A DNA stretch of 64,000 nt from Frankiales bacterium (lineage in GTDB: Bacteria > Actinomycetota > Actinomycetes > Mycobacteriales > Jatrophihabitantaceae): the NCBI GenBank assembly GCA_025966315.1, contig JAOPUZ010000053.1, positions 57,032 through 121,031 on the forward strand, given 5' to 3'. A program made the translations under genes and the position numbers. The notes beneath the pieces are model-generated. The model had not been told where the DNA came from, did not search any database, and worked only from the letters and a program-made list of their open reading frames with translations. Positions 56,807 to 64,000 of this stretch are shown in pieces; position 1 is the first letter of the stretch, and each line of letters begins with the position of its first letter.

Positions 56807-58567
56807 TCAGCTGACCAGCTGGGGCAGGGGCATGGGGGACCACGTGAGCGTGCTCGAGCCGTCGTCCGACCTGATGATCGAATCGGGACGGAACTGCGTC
56901 GGCATACCGTTGAGTACCGGCGCCAACTCATTCGGCTCGGCCGGCCGAATCCGGATCCTGCGAACCGGCATCCCGGCGGCCGTTTCGGCTGGCGTCGCCG
57001 TGACACCGGTGATCTCGACCGGCGTGCTGCTGCACAGCTGGGCCAGCACCGTCGCCGGCCGCAGGTCGAGGTTTCCGGCGCCGAGGACGGCACTGATGGC
57101 GGTGCTGTAGGTCAACGCGGGGTTGTCCAGCAGCGATTGCCCGGCCATCTTTCGAGCCAGCACATCCTTACTCCGCCGGGCCGCTATCTGGGCCGGCGAC
57201 AAGCCGCTGACACGCAGAACCTGCACCTGGTCGGGCTGCGCGCCGAAGTACGCGATCGGTATCGCGGATTGAAGGGCGCTCGCCAAGCGCGGCTCGGCTC
57301 GCACGCCGGCCTTGCGCAGGTCCGGCGTCGAGAGCACGTAGTCATAACTGGAGACGATCGAGGACCCGACCCCGGTTGACTTGACGTCAGCTGAGTACGA
57401 GGTCACCCGAAGCGGCAAACCGGAACGCTCCAGCGCGACCGTATAGCGGGAGTCGGTCAGCACCCGCTCGTTACTCGTGGCGTTACCGCGTAGCCACGCC
57501 TCGGCCGCCGCCGCGATCGGTCCGGTGGCACCAGCACTCGGCACGCCAGAGGTCGCCACAACCGGTGAGGTGTCGCCGCGGCCATGGAGGAAGATCAACA
57601 CCCCGGACGCCAACGCGATCATGACTACAGCGCCTATAGCAATCACCGGCAACAACCAGCGGCCACCGATCGATCGGAGATCCGCAGGCTGCTCGTAGTC
57701 GTGCCAGACCGAGATACTCGGGCGGAACTCGGCCGCTGGCCCGATGACCAGATGCGGCGGAGTTGAATGATGTGTCGTCTCGCGCGCCGGTTGCGTGGCC
57801 GGCAAGGCTTGAGCCGGCCGCACCGGCTGCGTGGCGGGCACGATCTTGCTCGAGCGCTCCGGCGGGGTGAGCAGTACGGCTTGAGGTGCCGGCTCCGGCT
57901 CTACGGCCGGCACGGATTGAGCCGACCGAGGCGGCTGTTTGGGCGGCACGATCTCGGTCGGCCCCGGCTGCGCCGTGCGGGCCGCGACGACCGGCTCGCT
58001 GGCCTTTCGATCCGAGCGCGACCGGTAGCGGGCCAGCAGCCCGGCCCGTGACCTGTTCCTGGGCTGCGACTCCGTCTCGCGCTCGACCGGGACGTTGCGG
58101 TATTTCGAGTGCTCGATCGGCGCAACCCGCCGAGCGCGCGCGGTGCTCGAAGCGACCGCGGGCGGTGGTGCCAGCCGGGCCGACGCGGTGCGCGACGATT
58201 GCTCGCGCACCGACGGTTCGCGGTCGGCCGACGGCTTCGAGCCGACCACCGGCGGCTGGCCCGGCCCGGCTGACTCGGCCTGCTCGGCGTTGGGCTGATG
58301 AACCGGTTGGGCCGGCTGGGTTACGCCCTGTTGGGCTCTGGTCGGCGGAGCTGGTTTGGCCGGCTTTGTTGGGGCAGGTGCGGCGGATTGGGGCGACTGG
58401 CGAGGCTGGCTCTGCTGGACCAGCCGGTCCGGCGCGGACGTCCGAGGCGCCGTGCGGGGCTTGGCCTCGCTGCCGGCTTCGCCGCGAAATTGCGGGCTCT
58501 CGCGGACGATCGTCGTTGCCCGCGGCACCGCGCGTGGGCGATAGCGGCGCGGGTAGCGGCGGCTCAT
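56807..58567 (-). CDS. Proline-rich membrane protein of unknown function
   Basis: A 586-residue protein not recognised. Residues about 1-300 are a disordered Pro/Gln/Arg/Ala-rich cytoplasmic part (repeated PAQP, PATQP and QSPQS). One membrane helix lies at about 310-335 (LLPVIAIGAVVMIALASGVLIFL). About 250 residues follow outside the membrane with a mixed alpha/beta look, two cysteine-poor lobes and the late motif VRRIRIRPAEPNELAPVL. It resembles actinobacterial envelope proteins that cross from a cytoplasmic scaffold to the wall. The ATG at 58567 is chosen because the start overlaps the stop of a 20-codon frame upstream (ATGA). DUF4397 begins 33 bp downstream. Confidence 0.75.
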   Translation of the reverse strand: MSRRYPRRYRPRAVPRATTIVRESPQFRGEAGSEAKPRTAPRTSAPDRLVQQSQPRQSPQSAAPAPTKPAKPAPPTRAQQGVTQPAQPVHQPNAEQAESAGPGQPPVVGSKPSADREPSVREQSSRTASARLAPPPAVASSTARARRVAPIEHSKYRNVPVERETESQPRNRSRAGLLARYRSRSDRKASEPVVAARTAQPGPTEIVPPKQPPRSAQSVPAVEPEPAPQAVLLTPPERSSKIVPATQPVRPAQALPATQPARETTHHSTPPHLVIGPAAEFRPSISVWHDYEQPADLRSIGGRWLLPVIAIGAVVMIALASGVLIFLHGRGDTSPVVATSGVPSAGATGPIAAAAEAWLRGNATSNERVLTDSRYTVALERSGLPLRVTSYSADVKSTGVGSSIVSSYDYVLSTPDLRKAGVRAEPRLASALQSAIPIAYFGAQPDQVQVLRVSGLSPAQIAARRSKDVLARKMAGQSLLDNPALTYSTAISAVLGAGNLDLRPATVLAQLCSSTPVEITGVTATPAETAAGMPVRRIRIRPAEPNELAPVLNGMPTQFRPDSIIRSDDGSSTLTWSPMPLPQLVS

Positions 58568-58626
58568 ACGCTCGGCCCGTCGACAGCACGCGCGACCGCG
58601 CTCAGCCGCACTTTGGCCGGATTCAT
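58564..58626 (-). CDS. Possible 20-residue leader peptide of the proline-rich protein
   Basis: A frame reading MNPAKVRLSAVARAVDGPSV has a strong GGGGGAA ribosome site 6 nt before its ATG. Its TGA overlaps the ATG of the proline-rich protein (ATGA), which itself has no good ribosome site. This looks like translational coupling through a short protein. Confidence 0.45.
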   Translation of the reverse strand: MNPAKVRLSAVARAVDGPSV

Positions 58627-58908
58627 GACAATTCCCCCGAACGTGTGACCTCAGCCGGGGGACGGACTCAACTGCGCCGCCAGCGCGCTGCTGCACAAGC
58701 GTTCGCGACGTCCCCCGAACCGTCACGGTAAGGATCACGCTCAGGGGTTTTGCCCGCAAGCTAAGGTTCCGGAACGTCTCTAATGTCCGGACGCCCGCTC
58801 ACATCGACCTTAAGTCGATCTCGGAACGTAACCGCTTACGGCGAATGAGTAGCAGGAGAACGTCTGGGTTGCCCGATGAATTGCAACCCCATCCGCGCCC
58901 GGCTCGCA
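58627..58908. other. Divergent intergenic region upstream of pafA
   Basis: The 282 bp hold TTCCGGAA (near 58768) and a CTTAAGTCGAT stretch, but no gene. A -10 box for pafA lies just to the right. No clear promoter for the minus-strand envelope operon was identified. Confidence 0.4.
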
Positions 58909-58914
58909 TAGGCT
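58909..58914 (+). promoter_or_regulatory. TAGGCT -10 box of pafA
   Basis: TAGGCT ends 6 nt before the GTG at 58921, so the pafA mRNA is probably leaderless. Confidence 0.45.
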
Positions 58915-58920
58915 GGGTCG

Positions 58921-60279
58921 GTGCAGCGACGTATCTTCGGCATCGAGAACGAGTACGGGGTCACCTGCACGTTCGAGGGCCAACGACGACTCAGCCCCGA
59001 CGAGGTGGCCCGGTATCTGTTTCGCCGCGTCGTCAGCTGGGGGCGGTCCTCCAACGTCTTCCTCCGCAATGGCGCTCGGCTGTACCTGGATGTCGGCAGC
59101 CACCCTGAGTACGCCACGCCCGAATGCGATTCGCTCACCGAGCTCGTGACCCACGACAAGGCCGGTGAGCGCATTCTGGAAGGCCTTTTACTGGACGCGG
59201 AGAAGCGCCTCAACGACGAGGGCATCGCCGGCGACATCTACTTGTTCAAGAACAACACCGACTCGGCCGGCAACTCCTACGGCTGCCACGAGAACTTCCT
59301 GGTGGCCCGCCATGGCGAGTTCAGCCGGATGGCCGATGTGCTGATCCCGTTCCTCGTCACCAGGCAGCTGATCTGCGGCGCGGGCAAGGTGCTGCAGACC
59401 CCGCGCGGTGCGGTGTACTGCCTGTCCCAGCGCGCCGAGCACATCTGGGAAGGCGTGTCGTCGGCGACCACGCGCTCGCGGCCCATCATCAACACCCGGG
59501 ACGAACCGCACGCCGACGCCGAGCGTTACCGCCGGCTGCACGTCATCGTGGGCGATTCCAACATGAACGAGTCGACGACGTTGCTCAAGGTCGGCAGCGC
59601 GGACCTGGTGTTGCGCATGATGGAACAAGGCATCTCGTTCAAGGACCTGACGCTGGAGAATCCGATCCGCGCGATCCGCGAGATCAGCCACGACATGACC
59701 GGCACCCGTCCGATCAAACTGGCCAACGGCCGGATGTCCAGTGCCGGCGAGATCCAACGGGAGTACTACGAGAAGGCCCGCAACTTCATCGACTCGGCCG
59801 GCTCGGACGAGACCACGGAGCGAGTGCTCGATCTCTGGGGGCGCACCCTCAAAGCGGTCGAGGCGAGCGACCTGTCGTTGATCGACCGCGAAATCGACTG
59901 GGCGACCAAGTACCAGCTCATCGAACGCTACCGGGCCCGCTACGACCTGCCGATGTCCTCGCCGAGGGTGGCCCAACTGGACCTCACCTATCACGACATC
60001 CGTCGTGATCGCGGCCTGTTCTACCTGCTGCAGGGTCGCGGAGCGGTCAGCCGGGTCACGTCCGACCTCGCGATCTTCGAGGCGAAAAATGTGCCGCCGC
60101 AGACCACTCGCGCCAAATTACGCGGTGAGTTCATCCGTCGTGCGCAAGAGACGCGACGCGATTTTACGGTGGACTGGGTGCACCTGAAACTGAACGACCA
60201 AGCCCAGCGCACCGTGCTGTGCAAGGACCCGTTCCGTTCCGTCGATGACCGCGTCGACAAGTTGATTGCCTCGATGTGA
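58921..60279 (+). CDS. pafA: Pup-protein ligase PafA
   Basis: A 452-residue glutamine-synthetase-like ligase. It phosphorylates the C-terminal Glu of Pup with ATP and joins it to a lysine of the target. It begins [20 protein letters not shown]. The catalytic aspartate is D57 in [38 protein letters not shown] and [20 protein letters not shown] match Dop but the long Dop loop is absent, which separates the two. It precedes pafB and pafC. Confidence 0.97.
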   Translation: MQRRIFGIENEYGVTCTFEGQRRLSPDEVARYLFRRVVSWGRSSNVFLRNGARLYLDVGSHPEYATPECDSLTELVTHDKAGERILEGLLLDAEKRLNDEGIAGDIYLFKNNTDSAGNSYGCHENFLVARHGEFSRMADVLIPFLVTRQLICGAGKVLQTPRGAVYCLSQRAEHIWEGVSSATTRSRPIINTRDEPHADAERYRRLHVIVGDSNMNESTTLLKVGSADLVLRMMEQGISFKDLTLENPIRAIREISHDMTGTRPIKLANGRMSSAGEIQREYYEKARNFIDSAGSDETTERVLDLWGRTLKAVEASDLSLIDREIDWATKYQLIERYRARYDLPMSSPRVAQLDLTYHDIRRDRGLFYLLQGRGAVSRVTSDLAIFEAKNVPPQTTRAKLRGEFIRRAQETRRDFTVDWVHLKLNDQAQRTVLCKDPFRSVDDRVDKLIASM

Positions 60280-60367
60280 GCTCGACGTGACCGACGCTGG
60301 GGGAGTGTCGCTATCGGATCGGGGTGGCGCGCGGACGATTCCGGCGCGTCGCCTACCGTTCTCCGAT

Positions 60368-61351
60368 ATGGCGGCACGTCGGCAGCAACGGTTGGTTTCT
60401 CTGGTCTTGTGCCTGCTGTCGACTCGGCAATTCATCACGGCCGAACGTATCCGGCAAACCGTCGAGGGCTACGAGGTAGCGGCCGACGCGAGCAACCCGG
60501 ACGAGGCGTTCAAGCGCAGCTTCGAGCGGGACAAGGCCGAACTTCGCGAGCTCGGAATCCCTTTGGAGACAGGCCGGAACTCGGTTTTCGACACCGAGGA
60601 CGGCTACCGGATAGCCCGCAAGGACTTCGAGCTGCCGCCGATCGAATTCGCCGCCGACGAAGCGGCCGCCATCGGCTTGGCGGCGCGACTGTGGAGCACC
60701 GCATCGTTGGCCAGTGAAGCCCGCACGGCGTTGGCGAAACTTCGCGCCGCGGGCGTCCGCATCGACGACACGGCGGGGACGGACGGTTTGCTGCCGCTAC
60801 CGGCGAACGAGCCGGCGCTGCCCGAGCTGGTCGCGGCGGTATCGGCGCGGCGGGTGGTTCAGTTCAGCCACCGCAAGCCGGCAGCAGAAGAAGCCGAGAA
60901 GCGAACACTGGAGCCGTGGGGCGTGCTGTCCTGGCGCGGGCGGTGGTACGTGGTCGGTCACGACCGGGCTCGCGCCGACGTCCGTAGCTTCCGGCTGGAC
61001 CGGATCGTCGGCGACGTCAAACTGCTGGCTGAGGACGCCCGCACCACCCGCCCCGACGGGCTGAACATGCTGGATCTGGTTCGAGGCGACAACCATCAGC
61101 CCGGCCGACTCGCGCACGTCGATGTTCGCCCCAACCGGGGTGTCCAGTTACGCCGGATGGCACGAAACAGCACGCCGGGCGGCGGCGCAACCGGCGTGGA
61201 CCGCCTCGAGATCGAATATCGCGACGCCGACTGGCTGGCTGCCATCGTCTCCGCAGCCGGTATCGACGCACACGTCATCGACCCGCCTGAGCTGATCACG
61301 GCGGTCGTCCGGTTGTTGTCGGCCGCCGCCGGGGAAGCTCAGCCAGCATGA
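60368..61351 (+). CDS. pafB: WYL-domain regulator PafB
   Basis: A 327-residue transcription regulator that pairs with PafC and controls the mycobacterial DNA-damage response. An N-terminal winged helix (about 1-70: RLVSLVLCLLSTRQFITAERIRQTVEGY) is followed by a WYL domain (about 150-320) with the strands LEPWGVLSWRGRWYVVGHDRARADVRSFRLDRI. The ATG at 60368 is the family start; TACCGT lies 8 nt before it. The stop lies within ATGAGTG, where the MIRU-like frame begins. Confidence 0.93.
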   Translation: MAARRQQRLVSLVLCLLSTRQFITAERIRQTVEGYEVAADASNPDEAFKRSFERDKAELRELGIPLETGRNSVFDTEDGYRIARKDFELPPIEFAADEAAAIGLAARLWSTASLASEARTALAKLRAAGVRIDDTAGTDGLLPLPANEPALPELVAAVSARRVVQFSHRKPAAEEAEKRTLEPWGVLSWRGRWYVVGHDRARADVRSFRLDRIVGDVKLLAEDARTTRPDGLNMLDLVRGDNHQPGRLAHVDVRPNRGVQLRRMARNSTPGGGATGVDRLEIEYRDADWLAAIVSAAGIDAHVIDPPELITAVVRLLSAAAGEAQPA

Positions 61352-61599
61352 GTGAGCATCGCAGCGAGGTACGAGCGAGGAGCGGAGCGAATGCCAGCGA
61401 TGAGCGCTCGCGCGAAGAGCCAGCGACCCTCATGAGTGAGCATCGCAGCGAGGTACGAGCGAGGAGCGGAGCGAATGCCAGCGATGAGCGCTCGCGCGAA
61501 GAGCCAGCGACCCTCATGAGTGAGCATCGCAGCGAGGGACGAGCGAGGAGCGGAGCGAAGGCCAGCGATGAGCGCTCGCGCGAAGAGCCGGTGAGTTCA
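61348..61599 (+). repeat. MIRU-like tandem repeat, three 84-bp units
   Basis: Units begin at 61348, 61432 and 61516, each with ATGAGTGAGCATCGCAGCGA. Units 1 and 2 are identical over 84 bp; unit 3 has two base changes and a different end. 84 bp is 28 codons, so the array stays in frame. Mycobacterial MIRU elements share these properties: small in-frame repeats between genes, with start and stop codons overlapping both neighbours. Confidence 0.85.
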
Positions 61600-61602
61600 T
61601 GA
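61348..61602 (+). CDS. 84-residue repeat protein frame between pafB and pafC
   Basis: A frame of three 28-residue units of the form MSEHRSEVRARSG...SREEP. It begins with ATGA shared with the pafB stop and ends with TGA shared with the pafC ATG. It is very Arg/Glu/Ser-rich and has no known fold. It may be translated only to carry ribosomes from pafB to pafC. Confidence 0.5.
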   Translation: MSEHRSEVRARSGANASDERSREEPATLMSEHRSEVRARSGANASDERSREEPATLMSEHRSEGRARSGAKASDERSREEPVSS

Positions 61603-62543
61603 CCGACACCGGCAACAGGGTGGCCCGACTGCTGGCGCTGGTTCCCTACGTCCTCAACCAAGGTGTCGCGTCCATCTCCGAGACCGCAAACACATTCGGG
61701 ATCGGCACCGACCAGCTGCGCAAAGAGCTGGAGATGCTCTGGATGTGTGGCCGCAGTTCCGGCCCCGAGGACCTCATCGATCTGATGTTCGAGGGTGACA
61801 CGGTCTCAGTCACCTACGACGGCGGCCTGAGCCGTCCGCTCAAACTGACGGCGACCGAGGCGATGACGCTGGCGGTCGCCCTACGGACCCTGACCGACGT
61901 CCCCGGCGCCACCCAGAGCGGCGCGGCCGAGCGGGCGCTGGCCAAACTCGAGACCGCGGCTGGGCAGCATCTGGACACAACCGCCGTCGACATCCGGCTC
62001 GCCACCCAGGACCGTTGGTTCAGTCTCGCCAGTCGTGGTGTGCACGAGAAGCGGGCGATCGAGCTTCGCTACTACACCGCGGCGCGGGACGAATCGACGT
62101 TGCGCGTCATCGATCCGGTGCAAACCTTCACGGTCGACGGCGTGACTTATCTCGAAGCCTGGTGCCGGCGCGCGGAGGGTATGCGCAGTTTCCGGCTGGA
62201 CCGATTCGAGGACGCGCACCTGCTGGACGAACCGGCCATGGTCCCGACCGACGTCGCACCGAAGGACGTCAGCGACGGCGTCTACCGCCCGGCGCCGGAA
62301 CACCTTCTGGTGGAGCTGCGGCTGACTCCGGGTTGGGCGTGGGTTTCGGAGTACTACCCGTGCGAGACGGTGACCCCGTCCGGCGATGTGCTGCTGGTGG
62401 CGTTGCGGGTCGCCGACCCGGCTTGGGTATCGGCCCTGGTTCGACGATCTGGCGGTGGCGTGACGGTGCTGGCGCCGGACTGGTTGGCTCGCGATGTCGC
62501 TGGGCAGGCTGCGGCCGCTCTCGCGCAGTACTGCGGACAGTAG
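61599..62543 (+). CDS. pafC: WYL-domain regulator PafC
   Basis: A 314-residue partner of PafB with the same layout: winged helix (about 1-75: VARLLALVPYVLNQGVASISETANTFGIGTDQLRKELEMLWMCG) and WYL domain (about 140-310: SLASRGVHEKRAIELRYYTAARDE, DGVTYLEAWCRRAEGMRSFRLDRFED). With PafB it forms a RecA-independent damage regulator in mycobacteria. Its ATG overlaps the repeat frame's stop. Confidence 0.93.
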   Translation: MTDTGNRVARLLALVPYVLNQGVASISETANTFGIGTDQLRKELEMLWMCGRSSGPEDLIDLMFEGDTVSVTYDGGLSRPLKLTATEAMTLAVALRTLTDVPGATQSGAAERALAKLETAAGQHLDTTAVDIRLATQDRWFSLASRGVHEKRAIELRYYTAARDESTLRVIDPVQTFTVDGVTYLEAWCRRAEGMRSFRLDRFEDAHLLDEPAMVPTDVAPKDVSDGVYRPAPEHLLVELRLTPGWAWVSEYYPCETVTPSGDVLLVALRVADPAWVSALVRRSGGGVTVLAPDWLARDVAGQAAAALAQYCGQ

Positions 62544-62552
62544 GCTCGCAGC

Positions 62553-62777
62553 ATGCAGGTGTGGATCGTGGTGATCGCGTGGGCGGCGGCCGTCGTGCTC
62601 GCCGCTGTCGTGCTGGGCTTCACCTGCTACGAGGTGAGCTGGAAGACCCGGCGTCTGATCTCCGACGGCGACCGCCTCGAGCGGCTCGTCCACGAACTCG
62701 GTGAGACGGCCGCCACTCTGCAGACGGCAGCCGAGCGGGCGACGTCACTGCGCCGCGGCACTGCCGGGGCGAGCTGA
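62553..62777 (+). CDS. Small membrane protein of unknown function
   Basis: A 74-residue protein between pafC and tatC: one N-terminal membrane helix (IVVIAWAAAVVLAAVVLGF) and a cytoplasmic amphipathic helix (DRLERLVHELGETAATLQTAAERA). The layout is like TatA, but the TatA hinge (FGxxE/KLP) is missing, so it is not called TatA. Length and charge pattern resemble DUF948-like anchors. It is 9 bp after pafC and 7 bp before tatC, clearly within the operon. Confidence 0.7.
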   Translation: MQVWIVVIAWAAAVVLAAVVLGFTCYEVSWKTRRLISDGDRLERLVHELGETAATLQTAAERATSLRRGTAGAS

Positions 62778-62784
62778 GGCGAGA

Positions 62785-63696
62785 ATGGTGAAGCTCAAAC
62801 CATGGGTGAAGGCGCCCAACCCCGAAGGCCGGATGTCGGTCATCGACCATCTGCGCGAACTGCGCCGCCGGCTGCTGATCGTCGCCATCATCGTCGGTTT
62901 GGGTGCCGTGCTCGGCTGGCTCGCTTACAACCAGCTGCTGAGCGTGCTCAAGCGGCCTTACTGTGAGATCCCGTATCAACACCGCCTCGGTGCGCTCAAT
63001 CAGAGCCGCGAACAGTGCAAGCTGTTCTTCCGTGCGCCGTTGGACGGCTTCACCATCCGGCTCAAGGTTTCGGTAGTGGCCGGCGCGATCCTGACCAGCC
63101 CGTTCTGGCTCTATCAACTCTGGGCCTTCGTCACGCCGGGCCTGCGCAAACACGAAAAGCGGTGGACGGTCGGCTTTGTGCTGACGTCGACCGTGCTGTT
63201 CGCGATGGGTATGGCGCTGGCCTACGTGACGCTGGCCAAGAGCCTCGAAGTCCTCGTGCTCAGCGCTGGTGACGGAACCCAGGCCTCCCTGGACATCACC
63301 AGTTACATCTCGTTCGTCATCTTGATGCTGGTCATCTTCGGCGCATCGTTCGAGGTGCCGTTGCTCGTGGTGATGCTGAACCTGGTGCGGATCCTGCCGT
63401 TCTCGATCCTCAAACGGGGCCAGCGCATCGGCATCTTCCTGATCTTCGTGTTCGCGGCCGTAGCCACCCCGTCGACCGACCCGTTCACCATGATCGCGAT
63501 GGCGTTGCCCATGTGCGTGCTGTTCGAGGCGGCGGTGTTGTTCGCCTTCCTCAACGACCGGCGCCGCGCTCGCCGTCAGCTCGCCGAAGAGGCGGCTCGA
63601 CTGCCTGATGACGTCGCCTCGACGGTGGACCCGTATCCCGAGCAGTTGTCCCGGCTGGGCAGTGGCGACGATACGGACTACACCGACCTGCCGTAG
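62785..63696 (+). CDS. tatC: Twin-arginine translocase subunit TatC
   Basis: A 303-residue membrane protein of six helices that recognises twin-arginine signals. The N-terminal signature is GRMSVIDHLRELRRRLL, and the second-loop residues are in SPFWLYQLWAFVTPGLRKHEKR; the late helices show SFEVPLLVVML and PSTDPFTMIAMALPMCVLFE. The ATG at 62785 is the family start. TatA is not encoded beside it in this window. The two Tat lipoproteins in the window depend on this system. Confidence 0.95.
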   Translation: MVKLKPWVKAPNPEGRMSVIDHLRELRRRLLIVAIIVGLGAVLGWLAYNQLLSVLKRPYCEIPYQHRLGALNQSREQCKLFFRAPLDGFTIRLKVSVVAGAILTSPFWLYQLWAFVTPGLRKHEKRWTVGFVLTSTVLFAMGMALAYVTLAKSLEVLVLSAGDGTQASLDITSYISFVILMLVIFGASFEVPLLVVMLNLVRILPFSILKRGQRIGIFLIFVFAAVATPSTDPFTMIAMALPMCVLFEAAVLFAFLNDRRRARRQLAEEAARLPDDVASTVDPYPEQLSRLGSGDDTDYTDLP

Positions 63697-63771
63697 CTCG
63701 TCGGCATCCCGCTCGTCGGCATCCCGCTCGACGGGCCCGATCCGCTGGGCGCGCGCTGCCTGCGGCCGCCC

Positions 63772-63893
63772 TTAGCGCCGAATTTTCTCATGCCACTCGA
63801 GCCGTACTCCGACGCGATCCGCCTCGGCCGTGACCGACGACAGGTCGTCGACCGCCGCAAGCACGCCGTCGAGGGTGTGGCATGACCCCGGCT
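63772..63893 (-). pseudogene. C-terminal fragment of a gene cut by an IS3-family element
   Basis: The minus frame ending at 63772 reads CHTLDGVLAAVDDLSSVTAE, then ADRVGVRLEWHEKIRR and TAA. It looks like natural coding sequence. Upstream it runs straight into the sequence that I take as the left end of an insertion element, so the rest of the gene lies beyond the element or is lost. The protein family is not recognised. Confidence 0.5.
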
Positions 63894-63896
63894 GAT

Positions 63897-64000
63897 TGAT
63901 CCAGGTCGAGTGAGAGTCTTGATGTCCACGAAGGTGGACGGAAAGGCTCGATGATCATGACGACGAGAAAGCGGCATACCCCGGAGCAGGTCGTGCGGAA
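63897..64000 (+). mobile_element. Left end of an IS3-family insertion sequence
   Basis: From TGATCCAGGTCGAGTGAGAG onwards the sequence resembles the ends of IS3-family elements, and a transposase OrfA begins at 63951. A GTCCAC-GAAG-GTGGAC hairpin (63924-63939) lies between end and gene; such hairpins shield transposases from read-in. The exact boundary and target duplication need the other end. Confidence 0.7.
63951..64000 (+). CDS. IS3-family transposase OrfA (3' part outside window)
   Basis: The first 16 codons read MIMTTRKRHTPEQVVR, the usual opening of the helix-turn-helix subunit of IS3-family transposases (IS407/IS51-like). GGAAAGG lies 4-5 nt before the ATG. The gene runs off the right edge. 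Confidence 0.8.
   Translation, partial: MIMTTRKRHTPEQVVR

Noticed and set aside
61348..61600. Tandem repeats considered as a CRISPR array
   Set aside because: Units are contiguous 84-bp copies with no unique spacers, only three copies, and no cas genes nearby; the ATGA joins fit a MIRU-like element.
62553..62777. Small membrane protein considered as TatA
   Set aside because: The TatA hinge and following Gly/Lys/Leu/Pro motif are missing, so the name would rest on position only.
63699..63730. Repeated CTCGTCGGCATCCCG after tatC
   Set aside because: Only two copies of a 16-bp unit, with no hairpin or coding meaning seen.

Overview
The window is high-GC DNA from an actinomycete (Actinomycetota). 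It carries the Pup-proteasome genes (arc, dop, pup, prcB, prcA, pafA, pafB, pafC), the mycothiol ligase mshC, several F420/flavin luciferase-like oxidoreductases, and many genes whose -10 box (TAnnnT) lies 6-7 nt before the start codon, as in leaderless actinobacterial transcripts. The exact genus cannot be fixed from the sequence alone; it is not Mycobacterium-like in gene order outside the conserved clusters.

1-11.0 kb is a catabolic region. It holds a luciferase-like oxidoreductase cut by the left edge, a double-domain CoA transferase and a quinone oxidoreductase. A minus-strand group follows: malate synthase G, a ureidopropionase-type amidohydrolase, a dihydropyrimidinase/hydantoinase and an F420-type oxidoreductase, with a divergent IclR regulator. 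11.0-11.6 kb is a lower-GC regulatory stretch with a striking 12-bp-phased TGATCA array. 11.6-17.5 kb is a phosphotriesterase-like lactonase with a complete branched-chain-amino-acid-type ABC importer in which the LivM permease and LivG ATPase are fused.

17.5-27.2 kb is accessory: a heterodimeric ABC exporter with complementary degenerate nucleotide sites, a methyltransferase, a VIT1-type metal transporter, an HD-domain protein, several unrecognised small genes, a signal peptidase II bracketed by direct repeats, and a tRNA-Leu(GAG).

27.2-52.9 kb is conserved actinobacterial core: M20 peptidase, RecD2-like helicase, aldo/keto reductase, F420 oxidoreductase, then uppP, MSMEG_4193-type phosphatase, DUF3090, SCO1664 family and mshC. 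After these come a PP2C phosphatase, PAC2 protein, HAD hydrolase, TPP riboswitch with thiC, RecB-like nuclease, lepB, site-2 protease, trmI, ferredoxin, and arc-dop-pup-prcB-prcA. 52.9-58.6 kb is an envelope module lodged inside the proteasome locus: a Rieske lipoprotein, an ECF sigma factor with its zinc anti-sigma factor, a class F-like sortase, a DUF4397 surface protein and a proline-rich membrane protein. The Rieske and sigma genes are read from divergent promoters of the same TGAACC-N16-CGT type.

58.9-63.7 kb completes the proteasome region: pafA, pafB, a MIRU-like element of three 84-bp units joined by ATGA overlaps to pafB and pafC, pafC, a small membrane protein where tatA might be expected, and tatC. 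The right edge is the start of an IS3-family element that has interrupted a minus-strand gene.
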